Shown in pieces: positions 43,546-53,237 of a stretch of DNA of 64,000 bases. The stretch is taken from the NCBI GenBank assembly GCA_903928445.1, contig CAIYRB010000010.1, forward strand, positions 21,845 to 85,844, given 5' to 3'. The position numbers and the translations under genes are program-made. The notes below the pieces were generated by a model. The model saw only the letters and a list, made by a program, of their open reading frames with translations. It was not told where the DNA came from and ran no database searches. Positions within the stretch are counted from its first letter, which is position 1, and every line of letters starts with the position of its first letter. This DNA is from an uncultured Pseudomonadota bacterium (GTDB lineage: Bacteria > Bdellovibrionota_B > Oligoflexia > Oligoflexales > CAIYRB01).

Positions 43546-44820
43546 ATGAACACCTACCGCCGCACCTGTGCGCTACTCCTCGCGACCCTGCCACTTGCTC
43601 ACTGCGGTCACCATTCAAGCTCGGGTGGGGGGAACGGTGCTGCCCCAAACATCCCGGGCGCGACAGGCGCAGAGATCGTGACCGATCTTAAATATTATAA
43701 TCACTTTCCATTTAATAACGTCTACACAACGGTGATCAACCTCGGCGGCCAAAACCTCGAGATGGTGATGGACACCGGTAGCTCCAACCTACTGGCGATC
43801 GGCGACGGACAACACTGCAGCAACTGCCAAAATGAATATGGGTACACCTCCGTCTACTCGCCCGGCGCGACCAGTCAGGCCCTGAAATCATCCTGGTCGG
43901 TGAGTTTTCTGCCCATTGGCACGGCAAAGATCCAGGGCTACCAAGATCAGCTAAGCTTTGCCGGCCACACGGTTGCCAACAATCCATTTGGTTTAGTCAC
44001 CTCGGAGGTGGGGATCCCCAACATTTGGGGGATCGCTTATCAGGCAGCTGGGCATCCTCGCGCCGCACCGCAGCTACCGCTTTTTGATGCGCTCGTTAGC
44101 TCGGCAAGTTTGGCGAATCAGTTTTCGATGCGCTTGTGTGCCTTAAAGACTGGAAGCTCGATGACCCTTGGGGGCTTTGACTCCGGTGTTTCAGATAAGA
44201 TGGCGCAGGTGCAGTGGACTCCGGTCGCGCAGCGACTTGCGTACTCTATCAGCGTGACGCGCCTGTATGTGAATCCCGTGACGACTAGCGGTTCCGGTGC
44301 AGCGAGCCAAGCGAGCCCTTGGACGTGGACGTTGGACGCTGGTGATTCGATCATTGTTGATAGCGGCACCAATCCTTTGGTGATTCCGGCGGCGAATGTT
44401 GCGACGCTCGTGCAGCTCTTAAAACAAGTCGCGGTAGATAACTCCATCAGCATACCCGATAGCTTTTGGCCGACCGCGACGGATCATGGTGGGTACGCGA
44501 CGCTGACCGATGCTGAAATCGCCAAGTTCCCGGCAATCTCGATGGATATCGCGGCGCGGGATCCGGCCACGGGCGCTGCCAGTACGGTCGCGGGGAGCAA
44601 GACCTTTACCCTGACGATTGCGCCGTCTACCTACTTTCAAACGCGCGAAGACGGTCAGCGCTTTCTGGGTGTCGAGTCGGCGACGTCGACGAATATTCTC
44701 GGTACCGTGTTTATGGAGAATTACGTCGTGCTCTTTGACCGCGGCAGCTTGGATAACACGGTGGTGAATGACCCTACGGCGCGCGTCGGCTTCTTGCCCA
44801 ACTCCGGTTTGTGCAAGTGA
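43546..44820 (+). CDS. Pepsin-family (A1) aspartic protease with lipobox
   Basis: The 424-residue protein has a lipoprotein signal (LLATLPLAHC, Cys 20) and then a full two-lobed pepsin-like fold. The first catalytic loop is MDTGSSN with Asp 76, the second VDSGTN with Asp 272. Matching pepsin landmarks are IWGIAYQAAG near 160, MTLGGFDSG near 206, and ILGTVFMENYVVLFDR near 386 followed by ARVGFLPNSGLC. Cys residues sit near both lobes (CSNC, LCAL). Bacterial pepsin homologues exist but are rare; a membrane-anchored, exported one is notable. Expected activity is endoproteolysis outside the cytoplasm. The gene has GAGGGGAA as ribosome site. Confidence 0.87.
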   Translation: MNTYRRTCALLLATLPLAHCGHHSSSGGGNGAAPNIPGATGAEIVTDLKYYNHFPFNNVYTTVINLGGQNLEMVMDTGSSNLLAIGDGQHCSNCQNEYGYTSVYSPGATSQALKSSWSVSFLPIGTAKIQGYQDQLSFAGHTVANNPFGLVTSEVGIPNIWGIAYQAAGHPRAAPQLPLFDALVSSASLANQFSMRLCALKTGSSMTLGGFDSGVSDKMAQVQWTPVAQRLAYSISVTRLYVNPVTTSGSGAASQASPWTWTLDAGDSIIVDSGTNPLVIPAANVATLVQLLKQVAVDNSISIPDSFWPTATDHGGYATLTDAEIAKFPAISMDIAARDPATGAASTVAGSKTFTLTIAPSTYFQTREDGQRFLGVESATSTNILGTVFMENYVVLFDRGSLDNTVVNDPTARVGFLPNSGLCK

Positions 44821-45126
44821 ATCGGGCCTTGCGATGCTGCTATGTCAGGACGTCGGCCTCAAGCCTATCGGGCTAGCAGCCCGGCCGTCGCCGACTGCAC
44901 CGGCAGGATGCGAGCAGAGACTAGAGCGGACCGATTCTTTGCCACGAACGGGTGAAAGCGTCCGGCGTTGGTCTACGCCTAGCTCATCCCATTTCTTGTT
45001 CGGGACATAAACTATTCCTGACTACAAAGACTTAGCTACCAAGCTCGACCTCGGCATGATTCTCGCATTGGACAGAAGCACTAGTGGCACAACAACCTGC
45101 GCCACCTATTCCAAAGTGAGGTCCTT
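44821..45126. other. Intergenic stretch without recognised features
   Basis: I see no gene, tRNA or clear repeat in these 306 bases. The last 20 bases hold the GAGG ribosome site of the next gene. Confidence 0.5.
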
Positions 45127-45507
45127 ATGCCCATCCTGCGGCGTCTTGCCATTGCCCTGTTAGCCCTCTTAGCGGCCAGCTGCGGCGAGCGTAAAAAAGA
45201 TTCATCATCCAGCGTGCAAGAAGAGCAAGGGGTCGTCGGAACCACCTGCTACGCCGACCCAGTGGTCAAGGCCACCAATGGCGGCGGCAACGTTTGTAGC
45301 AGACCCGACTCAAATTGGCCTGGCCTCGAGCGTGGGCAGTTATTTTACGGGCCGCTGGTGCCATACTTCATCGCAAAGTCTAGCGCCCTGCAAGCTTGTC
45401 ACGATGCCAATGCGCTTGATTCTGGAATTGAACTGGGCGGTAAAAGCTGCTTTAAGACCTGTGATGAAGTGGTTTCCTGCCTGCCATTTACGCCTAATCC
45501 GGACTGA
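45127..45507 (+). CDS. Small lipoprotein of unknown function
   Basis: The 126-residue protein has a textbook lipoprotein signal (LLALLAASC, Cys about 19), a short charged/Ser spacer and a domain with six further Cys (TTCYADP, NVCSRP, ACHDAN, KSCFKTCDEVVSC), probably disulfide-linked. No family is recognised. The next gene starts 5 bp downstream, so the two form an operon. Confidence 0.75.
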   Translation: MPILRRLAIALLALLAASCGERKKDSSSSVQEEQGVVGTTCYADPVVKATNGGGNVCSRPDSNWPGLERGQLFYGPLVPYFIAKSSALQACHDANALDSGIELGGKSCFKTCDEVVSCLPFTPNPD

Positions 45508-45512
45508 TCACC

Positions 45513-46343
45513 ATGTTGTTGCAAGCCAGAAGTAAGTTTGTCCTCTTCGCAGTCATGGTCGGCGGACTCGTCATTGGCTTGTGGTGGAACCACCTCAAGG
45601 TAGCAAAGCCTATGGTGGCCGCCGATCACACCCAAGCCGTAGCGCCGCCCATCACAGTGACGCCGGCTCAGCAACGTGCACCTGTGGCGGTGCCACGGCC
45701 GGCTCCTTTACACCAACCGGTGGTCCATGCTGATGCCATCGCCTTGCGCCAAGCGCTGGAGGCATTCCCAGACTCCTTTCATAAGGCCGTGAACGAAGGC
45801 GACAAGACCCTCGCCCAAGACCTCATGGAAACGAAGATGACTCAGGCCGTATCGCCGTTTTCGGCGCCTTTAATTTCGGCCTTACGACCCTTGATGGAGC
45901 AGGAGCAAAGCGACTTTCTTTGGCAGGGTCGTCCCCTGGTGTTTATGTATTGGGGCGGCTGTTTACAGCTAGGTTGCGACAAGAAAGCATTTTTCGCCAG
46001 ATTGCGGCGGAGTGGCGCCCTCAACTCCAAGACCACCGAGTTGTGCTTAGAAAGCTGGGCCACTCTGCTGCCTCTGGCTCTTCATCCTGCTACGAGTAGC
46101 CAAGCGACTGTTGCTGCTGCCAAGGATCCGGTGCGGCGTTGTCTAGAGGCGGCTGTGGCAGAGGATGAGTTGACGGATGACTCGGTCGTCACGCAAGTAC
46201 AATACTTCCTTGGCTTTCTCAACAAAGTCGGTGGCACTGCAGCGGCAGAGTCCGGCTACCAGCAGCTGCTGCTGGTAGCGCCGGATCTGCCGCCGCTGAG
46301 CCAGTTCCTGCCGATCGGGGCAGATTCTTCATCCCGTCAATGA
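45513..46343 (+). CDS. Membrane-anchored protein of unknown function
   Basis: The 276-residue protein has one N-terminal transmembrane helix (FVLFAVMVGGLVIGLWW), a Pro/Val/Ala-rich spacer to about residue 75, and a mostly helical outer domain with a few Cys (WGGCLQLGCDKKAFFARLRR). No family is recognised. It is coupled to the preceding lipoprotein gene. The helical periplasmic domain could bind the Cys-rich partner, but that is only inference from the operon. Confidence 0.7.
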   Translation: MLLQARSKFVLFAVMVGGLVIGLWWNHLKVAKPMVAADHTQAVAPPITVTPAQQRAPVAVPRPAPLHQPVVHADAIALRQALEAFPDSFHKAVNEGDKTLAQDLMETKMTQAVSPFSAPLISALRPLMEQEQSDFLWQGRPLVFMYWGGCLQLGCDKKAFFARLRRSGALNSKTTELCLESWATLLPLALHPATSSQATVAAAKDPVRRCLEAAVAEDELTDDSVVTQVQYFLGFLNKVGGTAAAESGYQQLLLVAPDLPPLSQFLPIGADSSSRQ

Positions 46344-46419
46344 TTCCCAGCATATCCGGGTAGTGCGACGGCGGCGGCGGGATTCCCAACATATCTGGGT
46401 AGTTCGACGGCGGCGGCGG
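46342..46419. repeat. Tandem 39-bp duplication
   Basis: Copy one (46342-46380) and copy two (46381-46419) differ at three positions. Each contains a short dyad, CCCA..TGGG in copy two, and ends in GACGGCGGCGGCGG. The repeat begins at the stop codon of the preceding gene and lies about 105 bp before the P450 gene. It could be a regulatory dyad or a replication-slippage product. Confidence 0.7.
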
Positions 46420-46524
46420 TAACCCCCGAAGTTTGGGCTGGATTACCCTGCAAGGGGAGGGCTATACCTGCCCCACCTTAGGCCGGCCTTGGTCCCGTCT
46501 GCGGCCGATTAAAAGGGTTACCTC

Positions 46525-48021
46525 ATGACGCATTGCCCCTACCAAAACCAAGCTTCATCGACCGCTTTGCCGATTCAGCAGAGCTTGCTGCACACTGAGA
46601 CCGGGTCTGCGCCTCGCGCTGTCAGTCGGAGGTCCAAGCTGAGTTGGTGGCAGAACTTGGTCGCCAAGCTACCAGTTCCCAGCGTCATCCAAGCTCTGTG
46701 GGCGATGCGTGACCCCGAGGGCTTCTTTCGTGCGCGCAGCGGCGGGTCGGAGCTCTTTACTGTCAACCTGCCAGGCTTCTCCACCATCCATGTCACTGGT
46801 ACGGCCGCCGGCGCCCGCGAGATGCTGTCTGCACCTAGCGATGTTTACCGAACGATTCCCGGTAGCCCCATCGATGCGGTGTTTGGTGCCAACTCCATGA
46901 TGGCGGTCGATGGCGAGCGCCATCAACGCCAGCGGCGATTGATCATTCCGTGCTTTGGCCCAGGCAAAGCCAAGGGACTCGGCCCATCTTTTGCGGCCAT
47001 CGCCCAAAAGTATCTCGCTTCGCTGCCTGAAGATTGCGTGATGCCGCTCCAGCAGCTCATGCAGGATCTCGCCTTAGATGTCATCATCGAGGTCATATTT
47101 GGCGTCCACGACGCCGCGGGGAAGGCCCGCTTCACCAAGGCCATTACTGCATTCGTCGCCGCAGCGACACCCAGCCTGCTGCTGATCTCGAAGTTACGGC
47201 ACCGGATCTGGCCGCCTTGGCGGCGATTTCTTCGCGCTCAAGCCGAGCTCGACCGTTGCCTGTTAGGGCAAGTGCGTCACCTCCGCACGCATCCAGATGA
47301 GGCCCAAGGCAGCCTTCTGAGGGTCATGCTCAATACCAAGGACCCGTCTGGTGATGCCCTGAGCGATGAAGAACTGCGCGACGAATTACGGATGTTGCTG
47401 GTGGCTGGTCATGAAACCACCGCCACAACGATGACCTGGGCGGTTTACTATTCCTTGGCCAACCAGAATGTGTATGAGAAGCTTCGCGCGGAAGTGCGAG
47501 CAGCCAGTGAGGACGTGCACGGCTACGAAGCGCTGCCTTATCTTGATGCCGTGTGCCATGAAGCGCTGCGCATTCACTCAGTACCGCCTTTTGCCTTTCG
47601 CACACTCAGAAAGCCTTTGGTCGTATCCGGCAAGGAGCTGCCGCCAGGTAGCAACCTCGCCCTCTCGCTGATGCTCTTGCACGGTGACCCGAACGTCTTT
47701 GCTGCTCCAAGGGAGTTTCGTCCGGAGAGATTTATCGGTCCTAAATATGACTTGTTTGCGTTTCTGCCATTTGGTAGCGGCGTGCGTCGCTGCATCGCCT
47801 CAAGCTTTGCCCTTAGTGAAATGCAGGTGATCTTGGCGACGATTTTGCGACGAGCCGACTTTTCACTGGCGACCACCACGCGGCCTAAGCTCATCCTTAA
47901 GCATATCAACTCCGGGCCAGATCGACCGATCCCGGTGCGCATCGTCAAACGCCCGATGGCAGCTGTTCAAGATGACCTTGGTCTAGCGACGGCCATCGCG
48001 GTTTGTCCCGCGCCCGTTTAG
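46525..48021 (+). CDS. Cytochrome P450
   Basis: The 498-residue heme monooxygenase has the I-helix oxygen-binding motif AGHETTAT near 292-299, EALR (ExxR) near 349, FRPERF near 393 and the heme-thiolate loop FGSGVRRCIAS near 415, where Cys is the axial ligand. No N-terminal membrane anchor is evident. Redox partners are not adjacent. The carbamoyltransferase gene begins 9 bp downstream, suggesting they tailor the same small molecule: hydroxylation, then carbamoylation of the new or an existing hydroxyl. Confidence 0.93.
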   Translation: MTHCPYQNQASSTALPIQQSLLHTETGSAPRAVSRRSKLSWWQNLVAKLPVPSVIQALWAMRDPEGFFRARSGGSELFTVNLPGFSTIHVTGTAAGAREMLSAPSDVYRTIPGSPIDAVFGANSMMAVDGERHQRQRRLIIPCFGPGKAKGLGPSFAAIAQKYLASLPEDCVMPLQQLMQDLALDVIIEVIFGVHDAAGKARFTKAITAFVAAATPSLLLISKLRHRIWPPWRRFLRAQAELDRCLLGQVRHLRTHPDEAQGSLLRVMLNTKDPSGDALSDEELRDELRMLLVAGHETTATTMTWAVYYSLANQNVYEKLRAEVRAASEDVHGYEALPYLDAVCHEALRIHSVPPFAFRTLRKPLVVSGKELPPGSNLALSLMLLHGDPNVFAAPREFRPERFIGPKYDLFAFLPFGSGVRRCIASSFALSEMQVILATILRRADFSLATTTRPKLILKHINSGPDRPIPVRIVKRPMAAVQDDLGLATAIAVCPAPV

Positions 48022-48030
48022 GAATTCGAG

Positions 48031-50292
48031 ATGGCCCTCGTTCACACCAGTACTGGTCCAGCTCATCCGCGCCTTGGCCGCGCCACGTCGTGGATCCTAG
48101 CGCTGATCTATACCAAGTTTGCTGCGTGGCGTGGCTACTTTCGAGCATCCAGTGTCTATGCGAGTGAGCGTGGCGCGAGCTTTCGGCGCAAGCTAGAAGC
48201 CGGAGAGCAGATCTATCTGCTCGGGCTCGGCGCAGGTGGGCACAATTCTGGAGCCGCCCTAGTCCGTTGTTCCAAAGCCAAGGGCATCGAACTCCTCGCC
48301 AACGATGAGGAGGAAAGGTATTCCGGGATCAAGCATTGTACCGACTTTCCTGTCCTATCTCTGCAGGCGATCAATCGGCGTTTACACCGGGAAGGACAAA
48401 GTTCTGCAGATCTCCACGCCTGTCTAGGCACCTGGGATTATCCAGCTTTTGCCGCCGAAACCTTTGGCGCGATCGTCGCCGAAGCTCCCCGCAGTTGGGC
48501 CTGGATGCAGCCACGCATGCACCAAGGGCTCGCCGATGCCACGCCGCTGTACCAGGCCCTCTGGCACGGCACAGCCTGGCTTCGCACCGCCCTGGAGCTC
48601 AAGCCTCGCTTACCGATTGTCGGCCTGCGCCATCATGACTGCCATGCATCCTATTCATATGCATGCTCGCCATTTGCTGGCAGCAGCGAAGCAACCATGG
48701 TCGCCGTGCTCGACGGCGCCGGCGACACCGGTGCCATCTCGCTCTATGAAGCACGCGGCAGCGAACTGCGTTTAGTCTATGACAACCGTAGCTTTTTTGA
48801 TTCCCTGGGCCACGTCTACTCCATTATCAGCGCGACGCAAGGTGGCTGGACACCGTTGAGCAGCGAGGGGCGCTACATGGGCGCTGCGGCGTGGGGCAAT
48901 AGCTGCCGTCTGACCAATCCGTATTATATGCGCCTACGCCAGATTTTTCACTTCGGTGCGGATGGCCAGATTTTTCTCAACCGGAGGTTGGCGCGGTGGC
49001 ACCTGAAGGGATTTATCAAACCATACAGCGATGAGCTCACCGAGCTACTGGGCCCGGCGATCGACTTGGCTCGGATGTGGGATCCCGACGCGATATTATC
49101 TGTCGATGACGTCGTCCATTCGGAGATCACTCGCGAACGCGTCGACAAAGCCGCCGCCCTGCAACTCGTTTTTGAGGACGCTCTTTGCCATATCATCGGC
49201 GCCTTCATCCAGAAAAGCGGGAGCCACCAACTCGTCCTAACTGGTGGCTGCGCGCTCAACTGCGTCGCCAACATGCGCCTTCTGGATCATTTTGGAGAAG
49301 GCTACTTTGACCGCTATAGGGGTGAGAAAAACACCCGACTCCACCTCTGGGTCCCGCCCAATCCGGGTGATGCCGGAGTAACGATTGGCGCCGCCTATGC
49401 CTTTGCTATGCAACACGGTGCACCGCTTGGTCCGCGCCTTAGTCACGCCTTCTATTGCGGCGACGGACCGACCGATGACGCCATCGCCGCCGCAGTGGAT
49501 CGGTGTCCCGAAGTCGCATGGGTTCACCTTGGTAACGGAGCAGATTCGACGCAGCGCGACGCTTACGCCGACCTCCTCGCTTTTCTGATCGCCCAAGGCG
49601 CGGTGATGGGACTCGTTCAGGGCAGCGCCGAAACGGGGCCACGGGCACTAGGCCATCGTTCCATCCTCGCCAATCCCTGCCATCCGCGCATGCTCGAACA
49701 CCTAAACGCGGTGGTCAAACACCGGGAGCGAGTCCGACCTCTTGCCCCGATGGCGACTTTGGCGGCGGCCAAGGAGTATTTCGAGCTACAAGAAGGGGCC
49801 AGCGATGACGCCTACGGCGCCTACAATTTCATGGTGCTGACAGCCAAAGCAAAACCCGCCGCACGGACGAAAGTCCCAGCGGTGGTGCACGAAGACGGCA
49901 CCAGCCGGGTGCAGATCGTCCGCGCCGAGACCGATCCGTTCACCCACGCCTTTCTCCAGGCGATGGGACGCCGCGTCGGTGTTGAGATGGCGGTGAATAC
50001 CTCGCTTAATATCGGTAGTCCGATCGTACAAACGCCGTTGCAGGCAGTGACGGCGCTGCGCAGGTCCAAGGGCTTAGATGGTATCGTCATGCTGACGGCT
50101 AGCGGCGCTGCTTGGATTGCCTACGACCGCAGCATCGGCGGCCGTAAGGACGGTGGCCAGCGCCTTCGCCAATGGATCAGTAACTGGCAATCAGTCCAGC
50201 CTGCCGCAACTGACGGTGCCATGGCCCTCGACCGCGGCGGTGACGAAGACCTAGATAGCCTGATTAATGACCTGGACCGCCCGCTCCAATAG
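48031..50292 (+). CDS. O-carbamoyltransferase (NodU/CmcH/TobZ family)
   Basis: These two-domain enzymes move a carbamoyl group from carbamoyl phosphate, through an adenylate, to a hydroxyl of a natural product. The N-terminal Kae1-like part shows LGLGAGGHNSGAAL near 69, DEEERYSGIKH near 92, HHDCHASYSYACSP near 204 and AVLDGAGDTG near 227. The TGGCALNC segment near 408 and the C-terminal domain with GSAETGPRALGHRSILANP near 530 complete it. The 753-residue length includes an unusual 55-residue N-terminal lead. It is probably co-transcribed with the P450 gene; no core biosynthetic gene is near. Confidence 0.9.
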   Translation: MALVHTSTGPAHPRLGRATSWILALIYTKFAAWRGYFRASSVYASERGASFRRKLEAGEQIYLLGLGAGGHNSGAALVRCSKAKGIELLANDEEERYSGIKHCTDFPVLSLQAINRRLHREGQSSADLHACLGTWDYPAFAAETFGAIVAEAPRSWAWMQPRMHQGLADATPLYQALWHGTAWLRTALELKPRLPIVGLRHHDCHASYSYACSPFAGSSEATMVAVLDGAGDTGAISLYEARGSELRLVYDNRSFFDSLGHVYSIISATQGGWTPLSSEGRYMGAAAWGNSCRLTNPYYMRLRQIFHFGADGQIFLNRRLARWHLKGFIKPYSDELTELLGPAIDLARMWDPDAILSVDDVVHSEITRERVDKAAALQLVFEDALCHIIGAFIQKSGSHQLVLTGGCALNCVANMRLLDHFGEGYFDRYRGEKNTRLHLWVPPNPGDAGVTIGAAYAFAMQHGAPLGPRLSHAFYCGDGPTDDAIAAAVDRCPEVAWVHLGNGADSTQRDAYADLLAFLIAQGAVMGLVQGSAETGPRALGHRSILANPCHPRMLEHLNAVVKHRERVRPLAPMATLAAAKEYFELQEGASDDAYGAYNFMVLTAKAKPAARTKVPAVVHEDGTSRVQIVRAETDPFTHAFLQAMGRRVGVEMAVNTSLNIGSPIVQTPLQAVTALRRSKGLDGIVMLTASGAAWIAYDRSIGGRKDGGQRLRQWISNWQSVQPAATDGAMALDRGGDEDLDSLINDLDRPLQ

Positions 50293-50331
50293 GCGTTATA
50301 CAGAGGGCCGCAACCTTAAGCGGAGCCCGCC

Positions 50332-51651
50332 ATGATCCAGGATCTTCTATCGATCGATGCCCTCATCCCTCTGCTGCAGGCCGACCATGTCGACGTCCGC
50401 CACCAAGCGGCACGTATCCTGGCCGACCACGGTCCGGCAACTGCTGCGATCAAGAAGCTCCTGTGGGAAGCATACCTGGCCGATGAGCAGCATCCCTACG
50501 AGATCATCGCAGCCGGTATGAACCGCGGTCCCATGGACGAAGCGACGTTTCTGGGCATCATCGAGCGCTTGACCGTCCTGGATGACCGCAGCGCCGAAAT
50601 GGCAATGGCGCAAACCACCTTGGATCATGCGCCGGTCGAATTGATCCGCAAGCATCGCTCGGTGATCGACAAGCAAGCATCGATCTGGCCGTCGACGCGC
50701 ACTCTGATGAACTTTCGCACCCAACTGCAGCACGAAACTCCTGCCAAGATCTGGCAGAAAGCCATCAAGGTCCTCGGCGTCGCAGGCAGTGCTTGGACGG
50801 AAGACGATATGCTTTCAGCCAAAGGCTTCACCTTGGCTGGTTTCTTGATCGCTGCAAACTATCCGAGCACCGAGGTGTTGAGCCAGTATTTGGCCGAAGG
50901 TCGCTACGGCGACACGTTGCTGGCTCTAGAGATCGTCGATATGTTGGGCTACCGCGCTGAAGCGAGCGCTCGCGCTACGCTCCTGAGCACGTTCAGTAAG
51001 GCCTTGGAACACGAAGATGAACTCCTTGCCGATGCCTGCACGGATGCCCTTGCTCGTTGTGCCGATGCTGAAGTCATCGCAGCCGTACAGCGCTTGATCG
51101 CCGACGAAAGCCCCCTGCTGATCGATTACGCTTCGGATGAGCCTCTGTCGCTCGGCACCGAGTTGTCGCTAGACATACTCGGCAACAGTTTCCTGCCGCA
51201 GGCCGTGTCGGCTTTGGTCTCGCTGTTCGGCAGCAAGGCGTCTTTGGAATTCGACTGTGCCGTCGCAGCCCACTTGGCCTTGTTCCCGTCGCCTACAGCT
51301 GTTGATGAAGTGCTTAAGCGCTTGCCACAGCTCGAAACAACGGCTGGCTTCGGCGAAGTGTTGCTCCGACTCTTGCCGATGGCGGCTTTGCTCGGCATCC
51401 AAGTCCCTAAGCAGGCGCACTTGGAGCAGCTAAAGAGCGATTACATGACGCAAAAGGCCGAAGACTTGGCCGAATACCTGCGCGAGGAGGCGCTGGAAGA
51501 CGAGGCGCTAGAGGCTGATTTCGACGAGTTCGAAGGCAAGCCTTTAGCTTCACCCATACTGCCGTACGTGCGGGTGGAGGCTAAGCTGGGCCGCAACGAC
51601 CCTTGTCACTGCGGCAGCGGCAAAAAGTACAAAAAATGCTGCATGCTTTGA
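50332..51651 (+). CDS. HEAT-like repeat protein with C-terminal SEC-C zinc motif
   Basis: The 439-residue soluble protein starts with HEAT-like helices (LIPLLQADHVDVRHQAARIL) and stays helical throughout, with an acidic stretch (EEALEDEALEADFDEFEG) near 385-405. It ends in a perfect SEC-C zinc-binding motif, NDPCHCGSGKKYKKCC. SEC-C tails occur on SecA and on many unrelated proteins that contact ribosomes or SecB-like partners. The function is unknown. It follows the carbamoyltransferase by 39 bp but is not obviously part of that pathway. Confidence 0.82.
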   Translation: MIQDLLSIDALIPLLQADHVDVRHQAARILADHGPATAAIKKLLWEAYLADEQHPYEIIAAGMNRGPMDEATFLGIIERLTVLDDRSAEMAMAQTTLDHAPVELIRKHRSVIDKQASIWPSTRTLMNFRTQLQHETPAKIWQKAIKVLGVAGSAWTEDDMLSAKGFTLAGFLIAANYPSTEVLSQYLAEGRYGDTLLALEIVDMLGYRAEASARATLLSTFSKALEHEDELLADACTDALARCADAEVIAAVQRLIADESPLLIDYASDEPLSLGTELSLDILGNSFLPQAVSALVSLFGSKASLEFDCAVAAHLALFPSPTAVDEVLKRLPQLETTAGFGEVLLRLLPMAALLGIQVPKQAHLEQLKSDYMTQKAEDLAEYLREEALEDEALEADFDEFEGKPLASPILPYVRVEAKLGRNDPCHCGSGKKYKKCCML

Positions 51652-51779
51652 TCGGTGTCTTGCCGCTCGCGTTCGAGGCCATACCGTTTGACATGAGCTT
51701 CGGCTACGAAGTCGGAACCATAGCTCTGCGGACGCCTTCCGCAACAGAGTCCAAAAACTAGTCGAGCGGGGACGGTATG

Positions 51780-53051
51780 TCAGGCCGCCGGCAGTGTGAT
51801 GATGAATTTTTCGGTTGCGACCTCGCTCCCGACCTTCAGTTGCGCATCGCAACGACCAAACAGCCGCTCCGCGATGCGCAATTCGAGATCGCTGCCTTTA
51901 TCCATTGTCGACGAGTCATGCAGGGGGTCCTCAATGAGCTTACGCACCGTCGTTAAATCGCTACCGCTCGAGTCGCCGATTCTCAACGTGATGTGCGCTG
52001 TGCGCTCCGCGATCGCGATGCGAATAACGGGTTCGGAAGCGGTCAATAGCACCTTGAAACAGCTGGACAGGAGATTGGTGATGGCGTGGATGAAGCGCGT
52101 CCGGTGACAGTAAATCCTGAGCTGCGCACAAGCCTCGCGCGGGAAGTCAACCTGGACGTGAGGGGCATTGAAGGCGTGGCGACAATGGTCGATGGCCTCG
52201 TCCACACAGTCAGTCAGTACTAACATGGACTTCGAGCTTTTCGAATCCTCGGGCTCCACGAAGTGCTGCAGGCTCTTGGCAATGATCTGCGATCTTTCCA
52301 GTGTGCGGCTGGCCTTACCGACCAATGGCAGAATCCATGCCGGTTGTGCTTGGGGATCATGTTCCTGATCGCTGCTGAGTCGACGTTCAAGGCTCGCCAC
52401 GATCGCGGTGGTCGCAGCCATCGGACTGTTCAGCGCGTGGGCGACACCGGCGACGATCTCAGCTACTGCACTGGCAGCCGAGGCGCGGGCGGCCAGGTCC
52501 CGCTCAAGCTTGCTTATATAGGCCAGGAGAGCGGTCATGATGCTCTGGCACACGACGCACATGACGACCAGCGTCGCATGTACGACGCTAACATCCGGCC
52601 GCAAAACAAAAACCAGCGACATTAGCGCGAGGTTAACCGGCAAGAAAATCATGGCCGCGCGAAACTCGAGAACCAGGACCGCAGTGGTCTGTAGCATCGC
52701 GACAAAAGGCATGGCCAGCACGATGCGCTCCGGTGGAAGGTGCGGGATTAGCGGCCGCAGTTGGATGATGGCCACGCCGCTGAGAAGAAAGAGCCAATTA
52801 CCCCATCGGTAGTGCCGGGTACGCACGAGAACGTAGACCATGATCATCAAAACGTCGACAACGACCAGCCCGACCAGCACCAAGGGCGCCGCAAGCAGGC
52901 TGTAGTAGAGGCAGAAGGCTATATAGATCAAGTCCAAGATGGCAAAGGTCAGGGATCCGGCCGCGAGCGCACGGATCCGCCGCGCGGTCGCTAGATCAAC
53001 CACCGACGGGTGCGGGGCAAGGATTTGAAGTAGACGTTGTGTTTTGGTCAT
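51780..53051 (-). CDS. Membrane histidine kinase with a degenerate ATP-binding domain
   Basis: ATG 53051 gives 423 residues. About six transmembrane helices span residues 34-178. The dimerisation helix carries AGVAHALNSP with His 205 and the usual HxLN(S/T)P form. The catalytic domain is eroded: the N box reads NLLSSCFK, G1 reads GDSSGSD, and the G2 region reads GSDLELRIAE where GLGL is expected. The protein may bind ATP weakly or act as a phosphatase or scaffold. It diverges from a stand-alone receiver gene 186 bp away, its likely partner. Confidence 0.8.
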   Translation of the reverse strand: MTKTQRLLQILAPHPSVVDLATARRIRALAAGSLTFAILDLIYIAFCLYYSLLAAPLVLVGLVVVDVLMIMVYVLVRTRHYRWGNWLFLLSGVAIIQLRPLIPHLPPERIVLAMPFVAMLQTTAVLVLEFRAAMIFLPVNLALMSLVFVLRPDVSVVHATLVVMCVVCQSIMTALLAYISKLERDLAARASAASAVAEIVAGVAHALNSPMAATTAIVASLERRLSSDQEHDPQAQPAWILPLVGKASRTLERSQIIAKSLQHFVEPEDSKSSKSMLVLTDCVDEAIDHCRHAFNAPHVQVDFPREACAQLRIYCHRTRFIHAITNLLSSCFKVLLTASEPVIRIAIAERTAHITLRIGDSSGSDLTTVRKLIEDPLHDSSTMDKGSDLELRIAERLFGRCDAQLKVGSEVATEKFIITLPAA

Positions 53052-53237
53052 GGACGCCAGTTTCCCCTCCCTTAGTGGTTCGGCACCACCTGCTCTAACT
53101 TGACAAAGCAGGGCCGTGGCCCAGCGGGCAGTCCCCGCTATCATCGAGAATTGATAGCGCTTTTTAGATTTTTCTGGTTGTATGACAACTATGTCGTGAT
53201 AGGACCGAGTCGATTCCGTCCGCCACAAGAGAGGGTC

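Noticed and set aside
43361..43549. 62-codon frame overlapping the aspartic protease start by ATGA
   Set aside because: The purine-rich stretch before its ATG is too close to serve as ribosome site, the last residues are just the translated ribosome site of the next gene, and no domain is visible.
46342..46419. CRISPR array
   Set aside because: Only two adjacent copies with no spacer between them and no cas genes; it is a plain tandem duplication.
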